Positions 8,124 through 16,960 of a DNA stretch of 64,000 bases are shown here, one piece after another. Each line of letters opens with the position of its first letter. Within the stretch, counting starts at the first letter, position 1. A program made the translations under genes and the position numbers. A model generated the notes under the pieces. That model had not been told where the DNA came from, did no database searches, and saw only the letters and a program-made list of their open reading frames with translations. This DNA comes from Maribacter spongiicola (GTDB taxonomy: Bacteria; Bacteroidota; Bacteroidia; Flavobacteriales; Flavobacteriaceae): positions 1-64,000 of the forward strand of contig NZ_SOAY01000018.1 in the NCBI RefSeq assembly GCF_004364165.1, written 5' to 3'.

Positions 8124-8642
8124 ATGAATAAGTATTTCATTTTATTATTTGCCTTATGTCTTTCAACCGGAATTTTTGCTCAAGAAGGCTTCAAATTCGG
8201 TATACAAGGAGGTATTCCGTTAGATGATTATAATGAAGCGGTAAGTGTTGTGCTTGCAGCAGATTTCTCATACATGTATCCGTTAGGTGAAATAGTAGAT
8301 GTAGGGCCCGCTGTAGGTTATATTCATGGTTTTGCAGAAACTTTTCAAACAACGATAATCAGAGAAGAACAAGAAGCTGTTCAGTTTATGCCCCTGTCTG
8401 CAGGTGTTCGTTTTTGGACATCAAATTATTTCTCATTTGGTGGAAATATAGGTTATGCAATGGGTATAAATGATGGTAATGAAGGTGGTCTTTATTATAG
8501 ACCTACAATTGCTTATTTAATGAGTTCAAGTGTAGAGGTAAATTTGTCATACACAGGTATTGATGTTGAAGAAACTACGTGGTCTACCGTTACCTTGGGT
8601 ATCGTTTATAATTTTGAGCCTAAATATAGAACCCGTCGCTAG
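8124..8642 (+). CDS. Outer membrane beta-barrel protein, OmpA/porin-like small barrel
   Basis: A 172-residue exported protein with signal peptide (ending STGIFAQ, cleavage near residue 20). The mature sequence starts GFKFGIQGGIPLDDYNEA and carries alternating amphipathic strands such as FSFGGNIGYAMGIN and VEVNLSYTGIDVEE. That is the pattern of the 'outer membrane beta-barrel protein' family common in Flavobacteriia. The last strand is followed by a basic tail (KYRTRR). The role is unknown. It lies between xerD (divergent) and aroQ (76 nt downstream, with its own -7 box). Confidence 0.78.
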   Translation: MNKYFILLFALCLSTGIFAQEGFKFGIQGGIPLDDYNEAVSVVLAADFSYMYPLGEIVDVGPAVGYIHGFAETFQTTIIREEQEAVQFMPLSAGVRFWTSNYFSFGGNIGYAMGINDGNEGGLYYRPTIAYLMSSSVEVNLSYTGIDVEETTWSTVTLGIVYNFEPKYRTRR

Positions 8643-8706
8643 ACGTTACATTATTTAAATATTGTTAACGACAAACATTTCTAATTCATCGTAAGGCAAC
8701 ATTCAT

Positions 8707-8714
8707 TATTTTTG
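8707..8714 (+). promoter_or_regulatory. -7 box 4 nt before aroQ start
   Basis: TATTTTTG matches TAnnTTTG and ends only 4 nt before the aroQ ATG. With a start site 5-7 nt after the box, transcription would begin at or inside the start codon. Confidence 0.45.
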
Positions 8715-8718
8715 ATGT

Positions 8719-9135
8719 ATGAAGATTATCATAATTAATGGTCCCAACTTAAATCTTTTAGGAAAAAGGGAGCCAGACGTATACGGTGCCGAAACTTTTG
8801 AAGATTACTTCTCAAAATTACAATTCAAGTTTAAAGATATTGAGCTAGAATATTATCAATCTAATATCGAGGGCGAACTAATTTCTAAAATTCAAGATAC
8901 GGGTTTTTCTTATGACGGTATAGTGCTTAATGCCGCAGCTTATACGCATACTTCGGTAGGTATTGGCGATGCGATAAAAGCAGTTGAAACGCCCGTAATA
9001 GAGGTTCATATCTCTAATACACACAAGCGCGAAGAGTTTAGACATGTGTCTTATATTTCGCCGGCGGCAAGTGGAGTAATTCTTGGCTTCGGTTTAAAAA
9101 GTTATGATTTAGCCATCGAGAGTTTTTTAATATAA
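8719..9135 (+). CDS. aroQ: Type II 3-dehydroquinate dehydratase
   Basis: This enzyme converts 3-dehydroquinate to 3-dehydroshikimate in the shikimate pathway. The 138-residue length is typical of the dodecameric type II enzyme. The motif INGPNLNLLGKREPDVYG at residues 5-22 contains the catalytic lid tyrosine. QSNIEGELISKIQD and LNAAAYTHTS, with the active-site Asn and His, follow. VEVHISNTHKREEFR supplies the substrate-binding His and Arg. It is probably monocistronic from a very short or absent leader. Confidence 0.96.
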   Translation: MKIIIINGPNLNLLGKREPDVYGAETFEDYFSKLQFKFKDIELEYYQSNIEGELISKIQDTGFSYDGIVLNAAAYTHTSVGIGDAIKAVETPVIEVHISNTHKREEFRHVSYISPAASGVILGFGLKSYDLAIESFLI

Positions 9136-9181
9136 TCGGGGTAATAGAAAATGGGTAATTACTTTGTAATTATTAATCTAT

Positions 9182-9204
9182 AATGGAATGTTATTTCCAT
9201 TTTC
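9182..9204 (+). terminator. Possible terminator after aroQ
   Basis: AATGGAA and TTCCATT form a 7-bp stem with a six-base loop, followed by TTT. A second hairpin, TAATTAC-TTT-GTAATTA, lies just upstream at 9156-9172. The spacer separates convergent genes, so either could serve both strands. Stems are short. Confidence 0.4.
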
Positions 9205-9242
9205 ATAATTCAGGCAAGTCTTAGCTAAACTAGAAATCAACC

Positions 9243-9530
9243 CTAAGCGTTATCTTCGGGTCTTAAATATTTCTCTTCAACGTAGAATGTAGCAAAGGGT
9301 AGGAGAGATGCTATACCAAAAATAAATACTTTTTTAAAGCTCCATTTTTGTGTAAAACCAACTATTAAGGTAAGTGCAATAAATGCGATGAATAGAAAAC
9401 CATGGGCGTAACCTACCAATTTATTTGGCTCTGGTATTTCTGCCCAATATTTTAATGGCATGGTTACCCCGAACAACGCCAAATAAGAGATTCCTTCTAA
9501 AATTGCCGTTGCTCGAAATAATTTTAACAT
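9243..9530 (-). CDS. DUF3817 family membrane protein
   Basis: A 95-residue integral membrane protein with three predicted helices. The start MLKLFRATAILEGISYLALFG, the block PLKYWAEIPEPNK and the following YAHGFLFIAF match the DUF3817 (YdzA-like) family. The function is unknown. It begins 20 nt after lpdA on the same strand, so it is probably read through from it. The glutamate in EGISY and the His in AHGF are conserved in the family as I recall it. Confidence 0.85.
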   Translation of the reverse strand: MLKLFRATAILEGISYLALFGVTMPLKYWAEIPEPNKLVGYAHGFLFIAFIALTLIVGFTQKWSFKKVFIFGIASLLPFATFYVEEKYLRPEDNA

Positions 9531-9550
9531 GCTATACTATTTTGTATTAA

Positions 9551-10942
9551 TTATAAGTGAATAACCTCGTCATAAGCCGCTGCAGTTGCTTCCATAACAG
9601 CTTCGCTCATGGTTGGGTGTGGGTGAATAGCTTTTAAAACTTCATGCCCGGTAGTTTCTAGTCTACGACCAAGAACAGCTTCAGCAATCATATCTGTAAC
9701 GCCAGCACCAATCATATGGCAACCTAACCATTCGCCGTATTTGGCATCGTATATAACTTTAACGAATCCTTCAGATGCGCCAGAAGCTTGAGCTTTACCA
9801 CTTGCAGAGAAAGGGAATTTACCAACTTTAATTTCAATACCTTGTTCTCTAGCTTGTTTTTCGGTTAAACCAACCGAAGCAATTTCTGGAGAACAGTACG
9901 TACAACCAGGTATGTTACCGTAATCTAAAGGTTCAACGTGCATTTCCGCTATTTTTTCGACACACAAAATACCTTCCGCAGAAGCAACGTGTGCAAGAGC
10001 GGGTCCTGGTGTTACGTCACCAATTGCATAGTAACCTGGTATGTTAGTTTGGTAAAAATCATTTACCAATATTTTATCTCTATCGGTAGCAATACCAACA
10101 TCTTCTAATCCTATGTTTTCGATATTGGTTTTAATACCAACGGCAGACAATACGATATCAGCCTCTAAAACTTCTTCACCTTTGGCAGTTTTTACGGTAG
10201 CTTTTACACCATCGCCAGAAGTGTCAACAGAGGTAACTTCTGCAGAGGTCATAATTTTTACACCCGCTTTTTTGAAACTTCTTTCTAATTGCTTAGAAAC
10301 ATCTTCATCTTCAACAGGTACAATATTCGGTAAATATTCAACTACAGTAACCTCAGTTCCCATAGAGTTGTAGAAGTAAGCGAATTCGATACCAATAGCA
10401 CCACTACCAACAACAATCATTTTCTTAGGTTGCTTTTCTAAGGTCATTGCCTGTCGGTACCCAATAATCTTTTCACCATCTTGTGGTAAGCTGGGTAGTT
10501 CACGACTTCTTGCCCCTGTAGCAATGATAATATTGTTTGCACCGTATTCAGTGGTAGAACCATCTTCAGCCTTAACGGAAACTTTCTTTCCGGCTTTTAA
10601 TGTACCGTAACCTTTAATAACTTCTATTTTGTTCTTTTTCATCAAGAATTGAACACCTTTGCTCATTCCTTCAGCAACGCCACGGCTTCTTTTAACTACG
10701 GCATTAAAGTCTTTATCGGCACCATTAATTTTTAAACCATAATTTTCTGCATGTTTCAAGTATTCAAATACTTGTGCAGATTTCAACAATGCTTTAGTAG
10801 GTATACAACCCCAATTTAAGCAAACACCGCCTAAACTTTCTTTTTCAATAATGGCAGTCTTAAACCCTAATTGTGCAGCCCTAATAGCAGTTACATATCC
10901 GCCAGGACCACTACCTAAAACAATAATATCGAAAGTGCTCAT
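9551..10942 (-). CDS. lpdA: Dihydrolipoyl dehydrogenase (E3)
   Basis: E3 reoxidises dihydrolipoamide in the pyruvate, 2-oxoglutarate and branched-chain dehydrogenase complexes and the glycine cleavage system. The 463-residue protein opens with the FAD motif VLGSGPGGYVTAIRAA. The redox disulfide is GGVCLNWGCIPTK, with Cys41 and Cys46. A central NAD-binding motif VVGSGAIGIEFAYF and the C-terminal catalytic HPHPTMSEAVMEA follow. I start at ATG 10942, since the 14 extra residues of the longer frame precede the conserved beginning. No E1 or E2 genes are adjacent, so this is likely a shared E3. The glycine cleavage gene gcvT lies elsewhere in the window. Confidence 0.96.
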   Translation of the reverse strand: MSTFDIIVLGSGPGGYVTAIRAAQLGFKTAIIEKESLGGVCLNWGCIPTKALLKSAQVFEYLKHAENYGLKINGADKDFNAVVKRSRGVAEGMSKGVQFLMKKNKIEVIKGYGTLKAGKKVSVKAEDGSTTEYGANNIIIATGARSRELPSLPQDGEKIIGYRQAMTLEKQPKKMIVVGSGAIGIEFAYFYNSMGTEVTVVEYLPNIVPVEDEDVSKQLERSFKKAGVKIMTSAEVTSVDTSGDGVKATVKTAKGEEVLEADIVLSAVGIKTNIENIGLEDVGIATDRDKILVNDFYQTNIPGYYAIGDVTPGPALAHVASAEGILCVEKIAEMHVEPLDYGNIPGCTYCSPEIASVGLTEKQAREQGIEIKVGKFPFSASGKAQASGASEGFVKVIYDAKYGEWLGCHMIGAGVTDMIAEAVLGRRLETTGHEVLKAIHPHPTMSEAVMEATAAAYDEVIHL

Positions 10943-11082
10943 ATTTTGATTTTTTGTAGATTGAATTGAGCTGTAAAAATACAAAACCTAATTGAAATTA
11001 ATTGTAGGTTTTTAAAATATGACCTTTAATATGAAATTGTGATATTTAAGAAATTCCCCTAGCTACTTTAGTATGAGTCTTA

Positions 11083-11114
11083 TAAAAAAAAGAAGAGGTC
11101 TAAAAAGACCTCTT
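11083..11114 (-). terminator. Rho-independent terminator after msrB
   Basis: A 9-bp stem (AAGAGGTCT with AGACCTCTT) closes on AAAA. On the minus strand it is followed by a T-rich run. It sits 26 nt past the msrB stop codon. Confidence 0.88.
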
Positions 11115-11139
11115 GTAAATATAAATTCTAATTTAAATA

Positions 11140-11637
11140 TTATTCGGTAGGTACAAAATTAAGTGCAACACCATTAATACAGTGGCGTAAACCGGTTGGG
11201 TCTGGCCCGTCTTCAAAAACATGACCTAAATGTCCGCCACACGTAGCGCAATGCTCTTCTGTTCTTTTGTATCCAATTTTATAATCAACATCATAAGCAA
11301 CATTACCTTCAATTTCTTCATAGAAACTAGGCCAACCTGTACCAGAATCAAATTTTGTATAACTTTTAAATAGGGGAGTAGCACATGCAGCGCAAACGTA
11401 AGTCCCTTTTTGTTTGTTCTTTAAAATCTCGCTGGTAAATGGATTTTCAGTAGCAGCTTCGCGAAGGACATAGTATTCGGCATCGGTCAACTCTTTCTTC
11501 CATTCGCTATTCGTTTTTTGTACGGCAAATTCTTTTTTAGCACTCGTTTTTGTTGTGGTAGCCATCTCTTTTTCTTGAGAAGTACCTTTACAGCTTACAA
11601 AAAGTACGAGTAGTGCAATTGCAAAATTTATTTTCAT
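11140..11637 (-). CDS. msrB: Peptide-methionine (R)-S-oxide reductase MsrB, lipoprotein form
   Basis: MsrB repairs the R-diastereomer of methionine sulfoxide in oxidised proteins. The 165-residue product begins with a lipoprotein signal with lipobox FVSC near residue 15, so this copy acts outside the cytoplasm. The catalytic domain shows two zinc-binding CxxC pairs (CAACATPLF and CATCGGHLGH), the SGTGWPSF block and the catalytic cysteine in RHCINGVALNF. I use the ATG at 11637; the longer frame would bury the signal peptide behind 23 basic residues. It is flanked by terminators on both sides, so it is a single-gene unit. Confidence 0.94.
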   Translation of the reverse strand: MKINFAIALLVLFVSCKGTSQEKEMATTTKTSAKKEFAVQKTNSEWKKELTDAEYYVLREAATENPFTSEILKNKQKGTYVCAACATPLFKSYTKFDSGTGWPSFYEEIEGNVAYDVDYKIGYKRTEEHCATCGGHLGHVFEDGPDPTGLRHCINGVALNFVPTE

Positions 11638-11733
11638 CTTTTCAATTTTTTTAGTTCTGTCGAATAAATTATGTATTCCTTTCAACGTACTGTATCTACG
11701 TAACAATTTAGGTTAAAGTTTTAAACAATGTAA

Positions 11734-11768
11734 ATAAAAAAAGCCTTTGATTAACATTCAAAGGCTTT
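11734..11768 (-). terminator. Rho-independent terminator after collagen-like lipoprotein gene
   Basis: An 11-bp stem (AAAGCCTTTGA with TCAAAGGCTTT) closes on a seven-base loop. The minus strand then reads into a T run. It lies 28 nt past the stop codon of the collagen-like gene. Confidence 0.88.
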
Positions 11769-11796
11769 AGATTAAATAGGTAAACTACATGGGGTG

Positions 11797-12369
11797 TTAA
11801 TCTATTGTTACTTTCTGTATGCTATCTTCCGTTATGCCTAAATGTGCCATTACAGAATTAATATTAGAAGTATCTAGTTTGCCTGTAGTAGATTCTGCTG
11901 GTAAAACGGCAATTCTAAAAATCTGATTGTCAGTATCACCTGCTGGTAGGGTTGATAGGTCGAAATCTGACTCCAAGAAAATATTTACATCAAAAAAAGT
12001 ATAGTCAAAGTTGTATTGAAGCAAGCCCTGGTCTAAAATTCTGGTTTGTGGCATCAGCCTCCAAATATCAACTAGTTCACCATTACTATCCTCGGTTTCG
12101 TCCCAAAGTAAATATACAAGTACAACGTCAGTTTCAAAAACTTCTATAGTTTGAGGAAATTCATAAAAGATAGAATAATCATTCTCTAAGCTAAACGTAC
12201 CTTCAATATCTACTACTTTTCCTAATATGTTAATTCCGTCTGCGCCATCTTGTCCGGCAGGTCCTCTTTCTCCATCAAATCCATCAAAACCTGGAGGTCC
12301 CTGTGGTCCTTCACATGATATAATAAATAATGCTGCTAGTGCTCCAATAAATAAATTCAGTTTTCTCAT
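11797..12369 (-). CDS. Lipoprotein with short collagen-like repeat
   Basis: A 190-residue lipoprotein with lipobox FIISC and lipidated cysteine near residue 19. The mature N-terminus is a run of Gly-X-Y triplets (GPQGPPGFDGFDGERGPAG and on to about residue 46), i.e. a short collagen-like segment. A globular domain of about 140 residues with many aromatic and acidic residues follows. I do not recognise that domain's function. Short collagen-like stretches right after a lipidated cysteine recur in Bacteroidota surface lipoproteins and probably form a trimeric stalk. It is a single gene with its own terminator. The 173-nt gap before glgB holds no clear element. Confidence 0.8.
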   Translation of the reverse strand: MRKLNLFIGALAALFIISCEGPQGPPGFDGFDGERGPAGQDGADGINILGKVVDIEGTFSLENDYSIFYEFPQTIEVFETDVVLVYLLWDETEDSNGELVDIWRLMPQTRILDQGLLQYNFDYTFFDVNIFLESDFDLSTLPAGDTDNQIFRIAVLPAESTTGKLDTSNINSVMAHLGITEDSIQKVTID

Positions 12370-12542
12370 AATGTTATAATTTTATGGTTTGAGTTTTAAT
12401 TTTGAATAGTTGATTCAAAAAGTGTTCCATTTTTGGTATTTAAATATTTAAATCGGATATTAACTGCTAGATTTTTAACAAAAAAGAATTGAAGTCGACC
12501 GTCTTTAAAAGATGATTAGCTTTACAAAAATAAACACTCTAT

Positions 12543-14438
12543 ATGCCTAACGTACAAGTTCACTCACTTTTTACTGATTTTGATATTGACCTTTTTAAAG
12601 GAGGTAAGCATTATCGGCTGTATGAAAAGCTGGGTTCGCATTTGGTAGAAGTAGATGGTGTGGCTGGTACATACTTTGCTGTATGGGCTCCGTCTGCAAA
12701 ATCTGTATCTGTAGTTGGTAATTTCAATTCTTGGGATTCAGATGATCACAAGTTAAATGTTCGTTGGGATTCTAGCGGAATTTGGGAAGGTTTTATTCCC
12801 AATATAGGTAAGGGAGAAGTTTATAAATATAAAATACAGTCCAATAATAATAATATCTGGACAGAAAAAGCGGATCCTTTTGCAAGGTACTGCGAACACC
12901 CACCAAATACAGCATCTATAATTTGGACTGCCGAGCATGACTGGAAAGATGATGCCTGGATGGGGTACAGAAAGGATAAAAACGGATTAGACAAACCATA
13001 CTCTGTTTATGAAGTGCATTTAGGTTCATGGAAGAAAAATGCTGAGAATAAGTTTTTGACTTATAAAGAGTTTGCAATTGATCTTGTAAACTATGTCAAA
13101 GAAATGGGGTATACCCATGTAGAGTTTATGCCCGTTATGGAATACCCGTATGATCCATCTTGGGGGTATCAACTTACCGGCTATTTTGCGCCAACATCAA
13201 GATTTGGTTCGCCAGAAGAATTTAAGTTTTTGGTAGACGCTTTTCATCAAAATGATATAGGCGTAATTTTAGATTGGGTACCTTCTCATTTTCCAGAAGA
13301 TGCACATGGTCTAGGGTTCTTTGATGGTTCTAATTTATACGAACACCCAGATAGAAGAAAAGGGTACCATACAGATTGGAAGAGTTTGATCTTCAATTAT
13401 GGTAGAAATGAAGTAAGAGCTTTTCTTATAAGTAATGCGATATTTTGGTTAGATCAATTTCATGTTGACGGTCTGCGTGTAGATGCAGTTGCATCAATGT
13501 TATACTTAGATTATTCTAGGGAAGATGGAGAGTGGGAACCTAACATGTACGGTAATAACGAAAATTTAGAGGCAATGTCATTTATTCGCGAATTAAATGA
13601 AGCGGTATATTCTAGTTTTGAAGGTGTACAGACTATAGCCGAAGAATCTACGGCGTTTTCAGGAGTATCAAAGTCAGTTGAACATGGCGGATTAGGTTTT
13701 GGTATGAAATGGATGATGGGTTGGATGCATGATACATTACAATTTTTTCAAAAAGAACCTATATATAGAAAGCATCACCAGAACGATCTAACCTTTAGTA
13801 TGACCTATGCTTTTACAGAGCATTTTATGTTGCCTTTTTCTCATGATGAAGTAGTGTATGGAAAAAAATCGTTGGTGTATAGAATGCCAGGCGATGAATG
13901 GCAGCGATTTGCCAATTTAAGGTTGTTGTTCGGATATATGTTTACCCATCCTGGAACCAAGTTAATGTTTATGGGTTGCGAATTTGGGCAAACGGAAGAA
14001 TGGAATTTTGAGCAAAGTTTAGACTGGCATTTGTTACAATATGATGGTCATAAGGGTATTCAAGATTTTATAAAAGATTTAAATCATCTATACAAAAGTG
14101 CACCAGCATTGTATGAGAAACAATTTAGTCCAGAAGGTTTTCAATGGATAGATTATGGTGACCACGAAAATTCTGTATTGACCTACGTACGTAAAGGTCA
14201 TGATGAAAAGAATGATTTAATTATAGCGTGTAATTTTACGCCTGTACCGAGAGAGAATTACAGAATCGGTAACCCTAAAAAAGGGAAATTAACAGAAGTT
14301 TTAAATAGTGATGATGCCAAATATGGTGGTGGCGGAAATTTGAACAATAAAATAAAATCGTCTACCAAGGCATCGCACGGACATAACAAATCAATTGAAA
14401 TTACAATTCCGCCATTAGGTATTGTAATACTGAAATAA
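12543..14438 (+). CDS. glgB: 1,4-alpha-glucan branching enzyme
   Basis: GlgB introduces alpha-1,6 branches into glycogen. The 631-residue protein has an N-terminal CBM48 domain (YFAVWAPSAKSVSVVGNFNS) and a GH13 catalytic barrel. The nucleophile Asp is in DGLRVDAVASM near residue 315. The acid/base Glu is in AEESTAFSGVS near residue 367. The third catalytic Asp is in FSHDEVVYGKKS. The C-terminal beta-sandwich closes the protein. A GH31 glucosidase follows 83 nt downstream on the same strand. No glgA or glgC is present in the window. Confidence 0.96.
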   Translation: MPNVQVHSLFTDFDIDLFKGGKHYRLYEKLGSHLVEVDGVAGTYFAVWAPSAKSVSVVGNFNSWDSDDHKLNVRWDSSGIWEGFIPNIGKGEVYKYKIQSNNNNIWTEKADPFARYCEHPPNTASIIWTAEHDWKDDAWMGYRKDKNGLDKPYSVYEVHLGSWKKNAENKFLTYKEFAIDLVNYVKEMGYTHVEFMPVMEYPYDPSWGYQLTGYFAPTSRFGSPEEFKFLVDAFHQNDIGVILDWVPSHFPEDAHGLGFFDGSNLYEHPDRRKGYHTDWKSLIFNYGRNEVRAFLISNAIFWLDQFHVDGLRVDAVASMLYLDYSREDGEWEPNMYGNNENLEAMSFIRELNEAVYSSFEGVQTIAEESTAFSGVSKSVEHGGLGFGMKWMMGWMHDTLQFFQKEPIYRKHHQNDLTFSMTYAFTEHFMLPFSHDEVVYGKKSLVYRMPGDEWQRFANLRLLFGYMFTHPGTKLMFMGCEFGQTEEWNFEQSLDWHLLQYDGHKGIQDFIKDLNHLYKSAPALYEKQFSPEGFQWIDYGDHENSVLTYVRKGHDEKNDLIIACNFTPVPRENYRIGNPKKGKLTEVLNSDDAKYGGGGNLNNKIKSSTKASHGHNKSIEITIPPLGIVILK

Positions 14439-14521
14439 CGTAAAAAAGTTTTATCATATTTAAGCGGTCTTAATGTTTTTCGGTAGTACTATTAATTTGA
14501 TATATTTTAATTTATAAGTTC

Positions 14522-16924
14522 ATGATTACAAATACAGAGCTTGAGTATAAAGGCAATTTATACCCAAACCATATCGTTGAATTTTCGCAAGACTCAGATA
14601 AATTATACTTCACAACTGAAAATGGTGTTGTTTTACAAATAACAATTTTAAGAGGTAGTATTATTCGTTTTAGGTACGCAACCAACTATAATTTTGAACC
14701 AGATTTTTCGTATGCTATAGACCCAGATGCAACAATGGGGTATAGTAAGTTAGAAGTTGTAGAAAACGACACAGAGTATATAATAGCTACAGCTCGTTTA
14801 AGTATACTGGTAGATAAGAAGACGTTACGTACTCAAGTTTCAGATTTAGAAGGTAATATTATCAGTGAAGATGAGTTAGGTTTTCATTGGGAAGAGAATT
14901 ATGAATATGGTGGTAACACCGTAAAATTGAGTAAAATTACCCAGTCGGGAGAGAGTTTTTATGGCATGGGCGATAAAGCCATGCATAGTAACCTTAAAGG
15001 TAAAAGAGTAGAGAATTGGGTTACGGATCAATTTGCCTTCGCAAAAGAACAAGATCCGCTTTATAAGGCAATACCGTTTTACGTTGGCTTAAATAAAGGC
15101 AAAGCTTACGGTATTTATTTTGACAATAGTTTTAGAACAGGATTCGATTTTTCTCAAGAACGAAGAAATATTACAAGCTTTTGGGCAGATGGTGGCGAAA
15201 TGAATTATTACTTCATTTTTGGTCCAGATATGTCAAAAGTGGTCAGCTCATATTCAAGTCTCACCGGTACGCCCGAATTGCCGCCAATGTGGGCGTTAGG
15301 CTTTCACCAATCTAAATGGAGCTATTACCCAGAAAGTAATGTAAAAGATATAGCCAGCGAATTTAGACGATTAAAAATACCTTGCGATGCCATCTATCTA
15401 GATATAGATTATATGGATGGTTTTAGGTGTTTTACTTGGGATAAAAACCACTTTCCTGATCCTAAGAGAATGATACAAGAACTTGAGGAAGATGGCTTTA
15501 AGACGGTGGTTATGATCGATCCGGGTATAAAAGTGGATCGCGATTATTGGATATATAATGAAGCATTAGAAAACGATTATTTCTGTAAAAGAGGAGATGG
15601 TCCTTTAATGCATGGTAAGGTATGGCCTGGGGAATGTAATTTTCCAGATTTTACAAATCCTGCAGTGCGGGAATGGTGGGCAGAGTTGTATAAAGAATTT
15701 ATGTCAGAACTTGGCGTACATGCCGTTTGGAATGATATGAACGAACCCGCAGTGATGGAAGTGCCCACTAAAACAGCACCTTTAGATACGCGCCACGATT
15801 ACGACGGTCATCCATGTACACACCGCAAAGCACATAATGTGTACGGTATGCAAATGGTAAGGGCAACCTATGAAGGTGTTAAGAAATACGTATACCCTAA
15901 GCGACCTTTTGTAATTACAAGAGCCGCATTTGCAGGTACACAACGATATTCTTCTACTTGGACAGGCGATAATGTTGCTACATGGGAGCATTTATGGATT
16001 GCCAATGTACAGGTACAGCGCATGTGTTTAAGTGGCTATTCATTTGTAGGTTCAGATATCGGCGGATTTGCCGAACAACCAGATGGCGAATTATTTGCCA
16101 GATGGGTACAATTAGGAATTTTTCACCCATTTTGTAGAGTACATTCAAGTGGTGATCACGGCGATCAAGAGCCATGGTCATTTGGCACAGAGATAACAGA
16201 TATCGTTAGAAAATTTGTAAATCTCCGTTATCAACTGTTACCGTATTTGTACACTATGTTCTTTAAATACACCAAAGAGAATATACCTATGGTGCAGTCT
16301 TTAGTGTATTTTGATCAAGAAGATAACCAGACACATTTTAGAACCGACGAGTTTATTTTTGGAGAAAAAATATTGGTTTGCCCTATACAAGAACCCAATG
16401 CGCAAGGGCGTAGAATGTACATACCTCGTGGAGAGTGGTACGATTTTTGGACTAACGAACATGTTGTCGGAGGTAAAGAAAAATGGGTAGCGGCAGAGAT
16501 TGATATGCTTCCTGTTTTTGTAAAAGCCGGAGCTATAATTCCGCAATACCCTATTCAACAATATGTAGGGGAAAAGAAAATAGAAGAATTGGTTTTAGAA
16601 GTGTATTACAAAGAGGGTATAGAATCATCTGAAGTTTATGAAGATTCAGACGATGGGTATGATTATAAAAAAGGACGGTATTCTTTAAGTAATTATAAAT
16701 TAACTGGTAAAGGAAATTCATTGACCATTCAATTATTTAAAGATGGCACTTTTGAAACGGAGTATAAAATGATGAAGTTGAATTTTCATGGGCTTCCGTT
16801 TAAAATTGATTCCGTAATGATAGATAATGAAAGTATAGATTTAGTTAACATTTCTGTAAACGAGAATAATGATTTGCGAATAGACAAAAACTTTACCTTA
16901 TTGCATTTATCAGGAAAACAATAA
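14522..16924 (+). CDS. Glycoside hydrolase family 31 alpha-glucosidase
   Basis: An 800-residue GH31 enzyme, expected to release glucose from the non-reducing ends of alpha-glucans or oligosaccharides. The catalytic nucleophile Asp is in VWNDMNEPAV near residue 406, and the acid/base Asp is in STWTGDNVATW near residue 482. The N-terminal beta-sandwich (galactose mutarotase-like) and the C-terminal beta domains are present. There is no signal peptide, so it is cytoplasmic. Its position after glgB suggests a role in glycogen or malto-oligosaccharide turnover. GH31 also includes alpha-xylosidases, so the exact sugar is inferred. Confidence 0.93.
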   Translation: MITNTELEYKGNLYPNHIVEFSQDSDKLYFTTENGVVLQITILRGSIIRFRYATNYNFEPDFSYAIDPDATMGYSKLEVVENDTEYIIATARLSILVDKKTLRTQVSDLEGNIISEDELGFHWEENYEYGGNTVKLSKITQSGESFYGMGDKAMHSNLKGKRVENWVTDQFAFAKEQDPLYKAIPFYVGLNKGKAYGIYFDNSFRTGFDFSQERRNITSFWADGGEMNYYFIFGPDMSKVVSSYSSLTGTPELPPMWALGFHQSKWSYYPESNVKDIASEFRRLKIPCDAIYLDIDYMDGFRCFTWDKNHFPDPKRMIQELEEDGFKTVVMIDPGIKVDRDYWIYNEALENDYFCKRGDGPLMHGKVWPGECNFPDFTNPAVREWWAELYKEFMSELGVHAVWNDMNEPAVMEVPTKTAPLDTRHDYDGHPCTHRKAHNVYGMQMVRATYEGVKKYVYPKRPFVITRAAFAGTQRYSSTWTGDNVATWEHLWIANVQVQRMCLSGYSFVGSDIGGFAEQPDGELFARWVQLGIFHPFCRVHSSGDHGDQEPWSFGTEITDIVRKFVNLRYQLLPYLYTMFFKYTKENIPMVQSLVYFDQEDNQTHFRTDEFIFGEKILVCPIQEPNAQGRRMYIPRGEWYDFWTNEHVVGGKEKWVAAEIDMLPVFVKAGAIIPQYPIQQYVGEKKIEELVLEVYYKEGIESSEVYEDSDDGYDYKKGRYSLSNYKLTGKGNSLTIQLFKDGTFETEYKMMKLNFHGLPFKIDSVMIDNESIDLVNISVNENNDLRIDKNFTLLHLSGKQ

Positions 16925-16929
16925 CTTTG
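16901..16929 (+). promoter_or_regulatory. Promoter of the M48 protease gene (TTG-N18-TAACTTTG)
   Basis: A -33 TTG and a -7 box TAACTTTG are separated by 18 nt, a good match to the Bacteroidota promoter. The -7 box overlaps the stop codon of the GH31 gene. The predicted leader is about 26 nt. Confidence 0.6.
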
Positions 16930-16960
16930 TAGCTTTCTACCATTAACTAAAATTATAAAA

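Noticed and set aside
10113..10373. 86-codon plus-strand frame inside lpdA
   Set aside because: Antisense to a highly conserved gene; its composition reflects the reverse complement of lpdA codons.
12370..12542. Promoter for glgB
   Set aside because: TTAGCTTTAC near 12517 resembles a -7 box but lacks the final G; not strong enough to list.
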